This document shows, in pieces, positions 1-5,766 of a stretch of DNA of 6,592 nt. The position numbers and the translations under genes are program-made. Location: positions 4,655 through 11,246 of the forward strand of contig DHQM01000209.1 in assembly GCA_002408105.1 (NCBI GenBank). Direction: 5' to 3'. The DNA is from Gammaproteobacteria bacterium UBA5338. GTDB lineage: Bacteria > Pseudomonadota > Gammaproteobacteria > Pseudomonadales > UBA5862. Numbering within the stretch: position 1 is the stretch's first letter; each line of letters begins with the position of its first letter. The notes beneath the pieces were generated by a model. It was not told where the DNA came from and made no database searches. It was given only the letters and a program-made list of their open reading frames with translations.

Positions 1-64
1 ACATCAAGAGCATGAAAGCTGGGAGGGTCTGCGTGGTCGGGTGGAGCTGGGGGTCCGTCGGTGC

Positions 65-80
65 CAAGGCACAGGCCTTG
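65..80. repeat. Small hairpin downstream of tRNA-Leu
   Basis: CAAGGC-ACAG-GCCTTG, a 6-bp stem with a 4-base loop, about 29 nt past the tRNA-Leu CCA. No U tract follows on the minus strand, so it is at best a processing or weak termination structure. The rest of 1-108 shows no gene, promoter or repeat that I can support. Confidence 0.35.
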
Positions 81-108
81 CGCAAACGAAACCAAGGATA
101 AGGGCAGG

Positions 109-427
109 TGGTGCGGGCGGGGGGACTTGAACCCCCACGGGCTTGCGCCCAACGGATTTTCGTACCAACTACGGCTTTCGCCGCCCCGGTTCGCATGATG
201 CAAACTGCAGGGTTTGTGGTCTGGACTATCCCTTCACCCTAGCCACTTCAACAGCCGGCCGTAGGCGCTGCCCGTCTAGTCTCTACACCTTCCCGGCGGG
301 GCCGGGCTTGGCTCGGGATCGCCATTTCACAGGGTTCCCCGAATTTGAGCAGTTCTACGTCTTCGGTTTCCCGAAGCGCACTCAATGTATTCAAGTCCGT
401 TGCGTCTACCGATTTCGCCACGCCCGC
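109..427 (-). tRNA. leuZ: tRNA-Leu(UAA), interrupted by a group I intron
   Basis: Split class II tRNA gene read on the minus strand. The 5' exon (427-393) holds the acceptor strand GCGGGCG, the D arm with GGTAGA, the anticodon-stem strand ACGGA and loop bases CTT. The 3' exon (160-109) resumes with AAAA, the paired strand TCCGT, a long variable arm (GGGC-GCAA-GCCC), a T arm with GGGGG/CCCCC around TTCAAGT, acceptor CGCCCGC and an encoded ACCA. Joining the exons gives loop CTTAAAA, so the anticodon is UAA (U34 at 393, A35 and A36 at 160-159), and a mature tRNA of 87 nt, normal for tRNA-Leu. The locus corresponds to E. coli leuZ at the end of the uvrY-uvrC-pgsA-tRNA cluster. It decodes UUA and, by wobble, UUG. 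A linear reading looks like a broken tRNA; the intron explains the break. Not a pseudogene, since every stem pairs perfectly. Confidence 0.95.
161..392 (-). ncRNA. Group I self-splicing intron (IC3-like) in tRNA-Leu(UAA)
   Basis: 232-nt intervening sequence between U34 and A35 of the anticodon. All positions are on the minus strand. P1: 5' exon ACUU (396-393) pairs with internal guide UGAG/U (383-380), with the usual U·G wobble (393·383) at the 5' splice site. P2: CTTCGG-GAAA-CCGAAG (376-361). P3: CUGCUC (352-347) with GGGCAG (273-268). J3/4 is AAA. P4: UUCGGG (343-338) with CCCGAG (317-312). P5 is very short. P6: CCCGGC-CCC-GCCGGG (306-292). P7, the guanosine-binding helix: GACUA (281-277) with UAGUC (228-224). 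P8: CCUA/UAGG (265-262, 241-238). P9 region: GUUUGC/GCGAAC (205-200, 194-189) and CGGC-GAAA-GCCG (183-172). The last base is G (161), the expected omega-G. The core strings AGCCAAGC, AAGGTGTAGAGACTAGACGG and GATAGTCC resemble the cyanobacterial tRNA-Leu intron. There is no room for a homing endonuclease gene. Splicing activity is inferred from structure. Confidence 0.93.
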
Positions 428-477
428 AAGAGCCTGTGCAGCGACGCCCCCGGGGGAATCGGCCGAAGGCGCCGGGC

Positions 478-483
478 AGTATA
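478..483 (-). promoter_or_regulatory. Possible -10 box (TATACT) for the tRNA-Leu gene
   Basis: TATACT on the minus strand lies about 50 nt upstream of the mature 5' end of tRNA-Leu (427). A GC-rich stretch follows (GCCCGGCGCC), like the discriminators of stable-RNA promoters. No good -35 hexamer is seen 16-18 nt upstream. The tRNA could equally be transcribed by read-through from tRNA-Cys or pgsA. Confidence 0.35.
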
Positions 484-575
484 CCGTCATCGGGTGATTC
501 CGGGGTACCGCGCAGGCTGCAAGCAAACCGCGTGCACCAGACGCCCAGGGTACCCAAGACACACTTAAAGAGGGG

Positions 576-649
576 TGGAGGCTGGGGTCGGAATCGAACC
601 GGCGTACACGGAGTTGCAGTCCGCTGCATAACCACTCTGCCACCCAGCC
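576..649 (-). tRNA. cysT: tRNA-Cys(GCA)
   Basis: Minus-strand 74-nt tRNA with acceptor GGCTGGG (649-643) paired to CCCAGCC (586-580). The discriminator is U, which is diagnostic for tRNA-Cys, and CCA is encoded (578-576). The anticodon loop CUGCAAC (619-613) gives anticodon GCA, closed by stem GCGGA/UCCGU. The T loop is the standard GGTTCGATTCC type. It lies 53 nt after pgsA, as cysT does in the E. coli pgsA-glyW-cysT-leuZ cluster, but here no tRNA-Gly precedes it. It supplies tRNA for UGC and UGU codons. Confidence 0.97.
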
Positions 650-666
650 TGGAAAGCAGGTCGCGA

Positions 667-695
667 ATTGTACGGATTTCTTTTGGGTTTGACGA
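667..695 (-). promoter_or_regulatory. Possible sigma70-type promoter for tRNA-Cys
   Basis: In the gap between pgsA and tRNA-Cys the minus strand has TCGTCA (695-690) and TACAAT (672-667) separated by exactly 17 nt. This would start transcription close to 660, about 10 nt before the mature tRNA 5' end at 649. The -35 matches the consensus at 4 of 6 positions and the -10 at 5 of 6. It may let the tRNAs be made independently of the upstream operon. Confidence 0.4.
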
Positions 696-702
696 GCGCG
701 GT

Positions 703-1290
703 TCAACCGCGACCCATCAACAGCGGCCAAGCGGCCCGTAAATACAGCACCATTGACCACAGCGTGAGTCCCGCCGCCAGATAAAACAGCACCAGACCCA
801 CCCCGATGAACAGCGGCGGCGCGCCACGCGAGCACAGCAGCAGCAAAAGGATCGATGCCATCTGCACACCGGTCTTCACCTTCCCCATGTAGGACACGGC
901 CACACTGGCCCGCTGTCCCAGCTCTGCCATCCATTCCCGCAGCGCGGAGATCGCGATCTCCCGCCCGATGATCACCGCGGCCGGCACAGCGAACCAGGCA
1001 CTGGGGTAGGATTCCAGCAACACGACCACAGCAACGGCGACCATCAATTTGTCCGCCACAGGGTCCATAAAAGCGCCAAAACGGGTGCTTTGGTTCAGTG
1101 CCCGCGCGAGGTAGCCATCCAGCCAGTCGGTGATCGCCGCAACACCAAAGACAGCGGCCGACCCCCAGCCGCTCCAGCCATACGGCAAGTAAAACACCAT
1201 CACCAGCACCGGAATCAGCACAACGCGAAACCCAGTCAGTGCATTGGGGATGTTGAAGTTGGGGGGGCTTGTGTCCTGGCTTGCGGTCAT
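703..1290 (-). CDS. pgsA: CDP-diacylglycerol--glycerol-3-phosphate 3-phosphatidyltransferase (PgsA)
   Basis: 195-residue integral inner-membrane enzyme that condenses CDP-diacylglycerol with sn-glycerol 3-phosphate to phosphatidylglycerophosphate, releasing CMP; this is the committed step to phosphatidylglycerol and cardiolipin. The CDP-alcohol phosphotransferase signature is complete at residues 55-80: D55, D58-G59, A62-R63, G72, D76 and D80, the aspartates binding the two metals. The protein is mostly hydrophobic segments (about 21-37, 43-52, 83-92, 100-110, 142-153, 160-188), as expected. The length is close to the roughly 180-residue E. coli enzyme. The ATG at 1290 overlaps the uvrC stop as ATGA, indicating translational coupling; GAAGAG 8 nt upstream (1304-1299) may serve as a weak ribosome binding site. 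The first ten residues are a short polar extension before the conserved [10 protein letters not shown] segment. Last protein gene of the gacA-uvrC-pgsA operon. Confidence 0.96.
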   Translation of the reverse strand: MTASQDTSPPNFNIPNALTGFRVVLIPVLVMVFYLPYGWSGWGSAAVFGVAAITDWLDGYLARALNQSTRFGAFMDPVADKLMVAVAVVVLLESYPSAWFAVPAAVIIGREIAISALREWMAELGQRASVAVSYMGKVKTGVQMASILLLLLCSRGAPPLFIGVGLVLFYLAAGLTLWSMVLYLRAAWPLLMGRG

Positions 1291-3179
1291 GCACTGCGCT
1301 CTTCGCCACGCACACTCGAGTGGATCCTGGCAGCAAGGGCTCGGCTGATCCCCGGCACCTTGGCAAGCTCATCCACAGTGGCATGCTGCATTTGCTGCAT
1401 CCCACCAAAATGGCGCAGCAAGGCCCGCCGGCGCTTGGGTCCAACGCCTTCAATTTCTTCCAACACAGACCGCCCCTGCGCGCGACCACGGCGCTGTCGG
1501 TGTCCGGTGATGGCGAAGCGGTGGGCTTCATCCCGAATTTGCTGAAGGAGGTGAAGCGCGGGGGAGTGTTCGGGTACCGACACCACAGCGCCAGAAGCCA
1601 AAAACAGGGTTTCCATTCCCGGCTTTCGGGTTGTGCCCTTGGCGATGCCTAACAGCAGCACCCCTTCGACCTGCAATTCATCCATCACAGCTTTGGCCTG
1701 CGCGAGTTGGCCTTTGCCCCCGTCAATCAACAAGAGATCGGGCAATGCGGCCTCTCCCTTTTTCAACCTGGTGTATCTGCGCTCCAAGGCCTGGCGCATG
1801 GCGGCGTAGTCGTCTCCTGGTTCAATGCCGGTGATGTTGTACCGGCGGTAGTCGGACTTCACTGGGCCCTGTGGGCCAAACACCACACAGGAGGCGACCG
1901 TCTCACTGCCCTGCGTGTGGCTGACATCGAAGCACTCGACACGCCCAAGCCCGTCCTCTACACCAAGCACCACTTGCAGTTGCTCGAAGCGCTGGCGCAT
2001 GTTCTCACGGTTGGCCAGGTGCGCGCTCAGGTGCTGCTGGGCATTGTCCCGCGCCATGCGCAGCCAGCGGGCGCGCTCGCCACGCACCTGGTGTCGCACC
2101 GTCACCTGCTGGCCCTTCGCACCGGTGAGCGCCTCGGCCAGCGCCTCGGCATCCTCTAAGGCCTCGGACACAACCACCAGCGCTGGGATCTCCACCCCCA
2201 CCCCCTTGCCCAAATAGTACTGGGGAACGAACCCATCAAGCAGCGCCGCCGGCGTGTCAGCAATGCCCACCTCGGGGTAGTGGCAGCGGCTGCCGAGCAC
2301 ACGCCCGTCCCGAATCGAGAGGACCTCGACGCAGCCCCCACCGGGTAGCAGCGCCGCCGCAAGCACATCGACATTCGCGCTCCCACCGGCCACAACCGAC
2401 TGTTCCGCGCGCAGGCGCTGCAGGCGAGAAATCTGATCGCGCAGACGCGCTGCCGACTCAAACTCCAATTCGGCCGCCGCGGCCTCCATCTGGTCCGCCA
2501 GTTCATCGCACACCGCCTGGCTGCGGCCCTCCAAAAACATCAGGGCGTGGCGCAGGTCCTCCGCATAGGCCTCCGGCTGAACCAGGCCCACGCACGGCCC
2601 GCTGCAGCGATCGATCTGGTATTGCAAACAGGGTCGGGTTCGATTGCGAAAGAAGCTCTCATCACACTGGCGGACGCGGAACACCTTCTGCAACAGCCCA
2701 AGCGTTTCCCGCACCGCAGCGGCGTTGGGGTACGGCCCATAGTAGCGGGCTCCTTCCCGTCGGCGGCCACGGTAGAACCCCAAGCCAGGAAACTGGGCGT
2801 TTCCCGACAACCGAATGAACGGGTACGACTTGTCGTCCCGCAGCATCACATTGAAGGGGGGGCGGTGGGCCTTGATCAGGTTCTGCTCAAGCAGCAGAGC
2901 CTCGGTCTCGGAACCTGTGACCGTGGTTTCCAGGGCCACCACCCGGCGGACCATGGCCATGGTCTTGCTGTCCGTTGCTCGGCCGCTGAAATAGCTGGAA
3001 ACGCGGCTTTTCAGGCTCTTTGCCTTGCCCACGTACAGCACCTCCCCCGCGGCATCCAACATGCGGTAAACGCCAGGTGCAAGCGGCAGAAGGCGCAATT
3101 GCTCAGAGAGGTCCACTGGAGCCACCGTCACCGCAGAATCATCACTCGTAAGCTCGTCTTGCGCCGAAATCGAACTCAA
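1287..3179 (-). CDS. uvrC: Excinuclease ABC subunit C (UvrC)
   Basis: 630-residue endonuclease of nucleotide excision repair, which cuts DNA on both sides of a lesion marked by UvrA-UvrB. Domains in order: GIY-YIG nuclease for the 3' cut (G36-V37-Y38, then Y49-V50-G51, and [13 protein letters not shown] at 91-103); four cysteines C172, C184, C192 and C196, with the 12-8-4 spacing of the E. coli Fe-S ligands; a UVR helical motif that contacts UvrB (about 225-260); an RNase H-like domain for the 5' cut with FDVSHTQG (D418), [15 protein letters not shown] (D486) and EAHRFAI (H553); and tandem helix-hairpin-helix motifs (about 574-593 and 604-623). The chosen start is TTG, overlapping the gacA stop as TTGA. 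No strong ribosome binding site precedes it, and the N-terminus is about 17 residues longer than in E. coli, so GTG codons at residues 17, 19 or 22 are alternatives. The gene also overlaps pgsA by 4 nt. Confidence 0.97.
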   Translation of the reverse strand: MSSISAQDELTSDDSAVTVAPVDLSEQLRLLPLAPGVYRMLDAAGEVLYVGKAKSLKSRVSSYFSGRATDSKTMAMVRRVVALETTVTGSETEALLLEQNLIKAHRPPFNVMLRDDKSYPFIRLSGNAQFPGLGFYRGRRREGARYYGPYPNAAAVRETLGLLQKVFRVRQCDESFFRNRTRPCLQYQIDRCSGPCVGLVQPEAYAEDLRHALMFLEGRSQAVCDELADQMEAAAAELEFESAARLRDQISRLQRLRAEQSVVAGGSANVDVLAAALLPGGGCVEVLSIRDGRVLGSRCHYPEVGIADTPAALLDGFVPQYYLGKGVGVEIPALVVVSEALEDAEALAEALTGAKGQQVTVRHQVRGERARWLRMARDNAQQHLSAHLANRENMRQRFEQLQVVLGVEDGLGRVECFDVSHTQGSETVASCVVFGPQGPVKSDYRRYNITGIEPGDDYAAMRQALERRYTRLKKGEAALPDLLLIDGGKGQLAQAKAVMDELQVEGVLLLGIAKGTTRKPGMETLFLASGAVVSVPEHSPALHLLQQIRDEAHRFAITGHRQRRGRAQGRSVLEEIEGVGPKRRRALLRHFGGMQQMQHATVDELAKVPGISRALAARIHSSVRGEERSA

Positions 3180-3820
3180 GCGTCGGTCAACAGTTGGTGA
3201 CGCATCGCCAAACGCGTAAGCTCCACGTCGTTGCTGACCTCAAGCTTTTCGAAAATTCTGTATCTGTAGGTGTTGACCGTTTTGGGGCTCAGGCAGAGCT
3301 TGTCGGAAATGTACGAGACCTTCTCCCCGTTCACCACCATCATTGTCACCTGCAACTCTCGCTCGGACAGCGCGTCGAAGGGGCCGTAGGATGTGTCATC
3401 CGGGGACACCGAACGCAGCGCCAAGTCCTGAGCAACCGACTGGGTCAGGTAGCGCTGACCAGACTGCACCTTGCGAATGGCCGAGACCAGCTCCTCATGG
3501 GTTGCGCCCTTGGATAAGAACCCCCGCGCACCTGCCTGCAGCAACCGCGACGGCAACGGGCCATCCACACAAGCCGTGAGCCCGATCACTTTGGTCTCCG
3601 GCGCACTGCGCAAAATGCGCTTGGTGGCCTCGAGCCCGCCAATCCCAGGCATAAGGACGTCCATCAGCACCACATCCGGCAGCAGCGCCTTGGCTTGCTC
3701 CACCGCCGACTCTCCGTCGACCGCCTCACCAACGATCTCGATTCCGTTCGAACTCGCAAGCAACGCTGCGAACCCTTCACGCACCAACTTGTGGTCATCG
3801 ACGAGCAGTACGCGAATCAA
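3176..3820 (-). CDS. gacA: GacA/UvrY/SirA-family response regulator
   Basis: 214-residue two-component response regulator, the cytoplasmic partner of a GacS/BarA-type hybrid kinase. Receiver domain: acidic pair D8-D9 in VDDH, phospho-acceptor D54 (LMDVLMPG), the conserved Thr region (LTAC) and K104 (LSKG). C-terminal LuxR-type helix-turn-helix at about 151-208, with FDALSERE, the GacA-typical SDKLCLSPKTVNTYRYR and IFEKL. In this class it activates small RNAs that sequester CsrA/RsmA. Start: an upstream ATG at 3880 is in frame, but the family begins with MIRVL-VDDH, and TTG at 3820 gives exactly that, with GGAGG (3832-3828) 7 nt upstream. This start yields the usual family length and places the phosphorylated Asp at 54, as in Pseudomonas GacA. 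The gene overlaps uvrC by 4 nt (TTGA), the classical gacA-uvrC arrangement. Confidence 0.96.
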   Translation of the reverse strand: MIRVLLVDDHKLVREGFAALLASSNGIEIVGEAVDGESAVEQAKALLPDVVLMDVLMPGIGGLEATKRILRSAPETKVIGLTACVDGPLPSRLLQAGARGFLSKGATHEELVSAIRKVQSGQRYLTQSVAQDLALRSVSPDDTSYGPFDALSERELQVTMMVVNGEKVSYISDKLCLSPKTVNTYRYRIFEKLEVSNDVELTRLAMRHQLLTDA

Positions 3821-3826
3821 TTCCAA

Positions 3827-3832
3827 CCCTCC
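3827..3832 (-). promoter_or_regulatory. Ribosome binding site deciding the gacA TTG start
   Basis: GGAGGG on the minus strand; its GGAGG core ends 7 nt before TTG 3820. This near-perfect Shine-Dalgarno spacing supports the rare TTG start over the upstream ATG at 3880. Confidence 0.8.
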
Positions 3833-3978
3833 GCAACGGCCCTCGGCCGCCGATCTGAGTGGGCCAACGCTGATTTGCAACGTGCGCAGCGATCAGTGGA
3901 CCCCCAGGTCATGAGCAAAGACCGGATTTTCCCCCATGGCATCCATAAACTAAAGCCCCAGCGCACGAACGGACAGCC

Positions 3979-3991
3979 CGAGCCTGGCTCG
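3979..3991. repeat. 13-bp interrupted palindrome upstream of the YCF48-like gene promoter
   Basis: CGAGCC-T-GGCTCG has perfect 6-bp arms around a single central T. It sits 6 nt upstream of the putative -35 box (3998-4003) of the plus-strand gene and within the divergent region shared with gacA. The position suits a transcription-factor operator. No known consensus is recognised, and a chance GC-rich palindrome is possible. Confidence 0.45.
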
Positions 3992-3997
3992 ATGCAG

Positions 3998-4028
3998 TTG
4001 GCATGCTCGCTTCGCCATTTGCTATGAT
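3998..4028 (+). promoter_or_regulatory. Extended -10 promoter for the YCF48-like gene
   Basis: TGCTATGAT (4020-4028) is a full extended -10 (TGn plus TATGAT, 5 of 6 consensus). TTGGCA at 3998-4003 could act as a -35, but the 19-nt spacer is long; an extended -10 does not need a strong -35. Transcription would begin near 4035 and leave an untranslated leader of about 60 nt. In the rest of 3821-4094 I find no convincing promoter for gacA on the minus strand. Confidence 0.55.
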
Positions 4029-4094
4029 GCCGACCGGTTTTTTTCCAATAAAAACATTGAGCCGAGCCCAACATTCAGACCGAAGGTGGTCCCT

Positions 4095-5057
4095 ATGCAG
4101 CGTATTCGCGATCTCACTGGCCTAGCTGTGCTGTTGCTGTCATTTGTTATGCCGGTGCGTGGCATCCACGCCGAAGAAGTATCCCAAGAACCAGCCATCC
4201 AGGCACCGCTCGCTGCAAAGTCACTCTTGATTGATGCTGCGCGGGTCGGCGGCAAGCTGCTGGCGGTGGGCGAGCGCGGCCACATCGTGTTCAGCACCGA
4301 CGGAGGCAAAACCTGGGACCAAGCCTCAGTTCCGACGCAAATGACCTTAACCGCCGTAGACTTTGTCGACGAATCCCTTGGCTGGGCTGTGGGCCACGAT
4401 GCAGTGGTGGTTCACACTGAAGACGGAGGCAAAACCTGGACCCTACAACACGCGGCCCCGGACTGGGAGCAGCCACTGCTGGACGTGTTGTTTCTTGACG
4501 CGGATCGAGGCCTCGCAACCGGAGCCTACGGGTTGTTGATGATCACCGACGACGGCGGCGTAACCTGGCAAAAAACCATGGTCGACGAAACCCTGGACTG
4601 GCACCTCAATAGCATCGTCCGCCTACCGAATGGAGTGTTGCTCATCGCTGGCGAATCCGGCACCCTGGCCCGCTCAGCCGATCGTGGCGAGACTTGGGAG
4701 ATTCTCGAATCACCCTATGTGGGCTCGTTTTTCGGGTGCGAAGTGCTGGACGGCGGAAAACGAGTCCTGGCCTATGGCCTGCGCGGCAACGCCTACATAT
4801 CGGAGGACATGGGAGACTCCTGGTCCAAGGTTGAAAATCCATTGGGCTCGAACCTGTACGGCGGCGACCACCTTCCGGGGGGTGGAGCAGTGCTGGTTGG
4901 TGCAGGTGGCACCATTCTCAAGCTGCCCGCAGGAAGCACGGCATTCGAGCGCGTACCCTACCCGGCCTTCAACAACCTGGTCACCGCCGTACACATCAGT
5001 GGTTCAGAGGTCGCGATCTTCGGTTCGCGTGGCTACCTGCCCTACATCATCGAATGA
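4095..5057 (+). CDS. Exported YCF48-like / BNR-repeat protein
   Basis: 320-residue protein with a Sec-type signal peptide: basic MQRIR, a hydrophobic core at about 10-21 and a likely cut after IHA near residue 26. The mature part carries five Asp-box motifs of the S/T-x-D-x-G-x-x-W type: STDGGKTW (67-74), TEDGGKTW (108-115), TDDGGVTW (151-158), SADRGETW (194-201) and SEDMGDSW (236-243). This is a beta-propeller of the YCF48/Hcf136 and BNR-repeat superfamily. In cyanobacteria YCF48 helps assemble photosystem II; in non-phototrophic proteobacteria the role of its relatives is not established, although they often neighbour RND-type exporters, none of which is visible here. ATG 4095 is chosen because AAGG (4083-4086) lies 8 nt upstream; an in-frame GTG at 4086 overlaps that site and is rejected. 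It is the only plus-strand gene, divergent from gacA and convergent with tRNA-Ser. Probably a periplasmic scaffold; the function is unproven. Confidence 0.88.
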   Translation: MQRIRDLTGLAVLLLSFVMPVRGIHAEEVSQEPAIQAPLAAKSLLIDAARVGGKLLAVGERGHIVFSTDGGKTWDQASVPTQMTLTAVDFVDESLGWAVGHDAVVVHTEDGGKTWTLQHAAPDWEQPLLDVLFLDADRGLATGAYGLLMITDDGGVTWQKTMVDETLDWHLNSIVRLPNGVLLIAGESGTLARSADRGETWEILESPYVGSFFGCEVLDGGKRVLAYGLRGNAYISEDMGDSWSKVENPLGSNLYGGDHLPGGGAVLVGAGGTILKLPAGSTAFERVPYPAFNNLVTAVHISGSEVAIFGSRGYLPYIIE

Positions 5058-5117
5058 ACGCCTCCTCGGTCCTACTGCTCTTCTACGGTACGCCAAGCGA
5101 AATAGATTGATCTTTGC

Positions 5118-5149
5118 CCCCAGCATGGCGCCCGAGAGCGCCGCTGGGG
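5118..5149. repeat. Strong hairpin between convergent YCF48-like gene and tRNA-Ser
   Basis: Outer arms CCCCAGC/GCTGGGG (7 bp) enclose inner arms GGCGC/GCGCC (5 bp), with a two-base bulge AT on one side and a six-base loop. It lies 60 nt after the YCF48-like stop and 125 nt past the 3' end of tRNA-Ser. It is placed to stop or protect transcripts from both sides, but neither strand has a U tract after the stem, so it is not a canonical intrinsic terminator. Confidence 0.55.
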
Positions 5150-5237
5150 ATGGCAACGGCGCAAACACACTGCTCCCACCTTCGCGGGCGAACAACCTAG
5201 AAACGTTTAGGGAATGCAGGCGTGCTGCAATTGAGGC

Positions 5238-5253
5238 GGCAGTATGTACTGCC
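5238..5253. repeat. 16-bp inverted repeat downstream of tRNA-Ser
   Basis: GGCAGTA-TG-TACTGCC: perfect 7-bp arms with a 2-bp centre, 20 nt beyond the encoded CCA of tRNA-Ser. It may be a dimeric protein-binding site or part of the processed 3' trailer. No U-run follows on the minus strand, so it is not an obvious terminator. The rest of 5058-5273 holds only this, the hairpin at 5118-5149 and a weaker TGCAG/CTGCA repeat at about 5214-5228. Confidence 0.45.
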
Positions 5254-5271
5254 TGTCGTACGCTGGGTTCA

Positions 5272-5364
<93 letters not shown>

Positions 5365-5402
5365 GGATCGAATGGGCCCGGGGCCGCATTCAGCGAAGGC
5401 GA

Positions 5403-5408
5403 ATGGTA
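5403..5408 (-). promoter_or_regulatory. Possible -10 box (TACCAT) for tRNA-Ser
   Basis: TACCAT on the minus strand, about 39 nt upstream of the tRNA-Ser 5' end, in the 100-nt csrA/tRNA-Ser gap. A weak TAGTCA lies 18 nt upstream. It would give a short leader that RNase P removes. Read-through from csrA is an alternative. Confidence 0.35.
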
Positions 5409-5464
5409 CACGAAACCAACATGACCTGACTACGACTCAACGGACAGGCCGTGGAAGCGCAAGG

Positions 5465-5659
5465 TCATCGATCATCGCCAGCGACGTTGCCGCCTTTCTC
5501 AGCTTGGATGCGGTGGTAGATCTCTTCCCGATGAACGGAAACCTCCTTGGGTGCGTTGACGCCCAAGCGAACCTGGTTGCCCTTGACGCCGAGCACGGTC
5601 ACCGTGACATCATCGCCAATGATCAGCGTCTCCCCAACGCGCCGGGTCAAAATCAACAT
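5465..5659 (-). CDS. csrA: Carbon storage regulator CsrA/RsmA
   Basis: 64-residue global post-transcriptional regulator, an RNA-binding homodimer that recognises GGA motifs in mRNA leaders and so represses or stabilises target messages. The sequence is almost identical to E. coli CsrA over residues 1-55: [34 protein letters not shown] (split here as the central beta strands) and [15 protein letters not shown], with the RNA-contacting L4 and R44 both present. Only the C-terminal tail (GGNVAGDDR) differs, as usual. ATG 5659 is preferred over an ATG 21 nt upstream because it gives the invariant N-terminus and is preceded at 7 nt by GGAGG (5671-5667). It lies between lysC and tRNA-Ser. Its activity would be antagonised by small RNAs under GacA control; GacA is encoded in this same window. 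Confidence 0.98.
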   Translation of the reverse strand: MLILTRRVGETLIIGDDVTVTVLGVKGNQVRLGVNAPKEVSVHREEIYHRIQAEKGGNVAGDDR

Positions 5660-5672
5660 ATCCACTCCTCCA
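5660..5672 (-). promoter_or_regulatory. csrA ribosome binding site with clustered GGA motifs
   Basis: TGGAGGAGTGGAT on the minus strand immediately precedes the csrA ATG. It contains three GGA triplets, two of them inside the Shine-Dalgarno sequence. GGA overlapping the ribosome binding site is the classic CsrA target arrangement, and E. coli csrA is autoregulated this way. Autoregulation here is inference. Confidence 0.5.
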
Positions 5673-5731
5673 GGTAGCACCGCCGTCGCAGCACAATTGC
5701 AAAAACTTTCTTCAAGAAATCAGGCAACCCA

Positions 5732-5749
5732 CGCTGCATAACCGCAGCG
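5732..5749 (-). repeat. Hairpin in the lysC-csrA gap
   Basis: CGCTGC-GGTTAT-GCAGCG (6-bp stem) lies 18 nt after the lysC stop. A second small palindrome, TTTCTT-G-AAGAAA at 5719-5707, is followed by GTTTTT. Together they could attenuate lysC transcription before csrA, but neither is a textbook terminator. No clear csrA promoter was found in 5660-5766. Confidence 0.35.
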
Positions 5750-5766
5750 GGAACGCAGCCTCTGCC

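Noticed and set aside
1..13. Adapter at the left end to match the right end
   Set aside because: The first bases do not match either orientation of the adapter prefix.
65..80. Intrinsic terminator after tRNA-Leu
   Set aside because: The stem is only 6 bp and no U tract follows on the transcribed strand.
109..427. tRNA-Leu as a broken pseudogene or an insertion by a mobile element
   Set aside because: Exons rejoin to a perfect 87-nt tRNA and the insert folds as a group I intron; no transposase, terminal repeats or target duplications are present.
1261..1267. Seven-C tract in pgsA as a programmed frameshift or phase-variation site
   Set aside because: The frame is intact through the tract, it encodes ordinary Pro codons near the N-terminus, and seven bases is unremarkable in GC-rich DNA.
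248..1531. Long open frames running through the tRNAs, the intron and pgsA
   Set aside because: They are shadow frames of GC-rich DNA: they overlap well-supported tRNAs, the group I intron and pgsA in other frames, and their translations resemble no protein family.
3821..3880. N-terminal extension of GacA from an ATG at 3880
   Set aside because: The extra 20 residues are not family-like, and the TTG at 3820 has an ideal ribosome binding site and the expected MIRVL start.
3817..4074. Small protein in the gacA/YCF48 intergenic region
   Set aside because: The frame overlaps the promoter and the gacA ribosome binding site, has no ribosome binding site of its own and shows no recognisable features.
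4086..4094. GTG start for the YCF48-like gene
   Set aside because: It overlaps the AAGG ribosome binding site that serves ATG 4095, and the signal peptide starts naturally with MQRIR.
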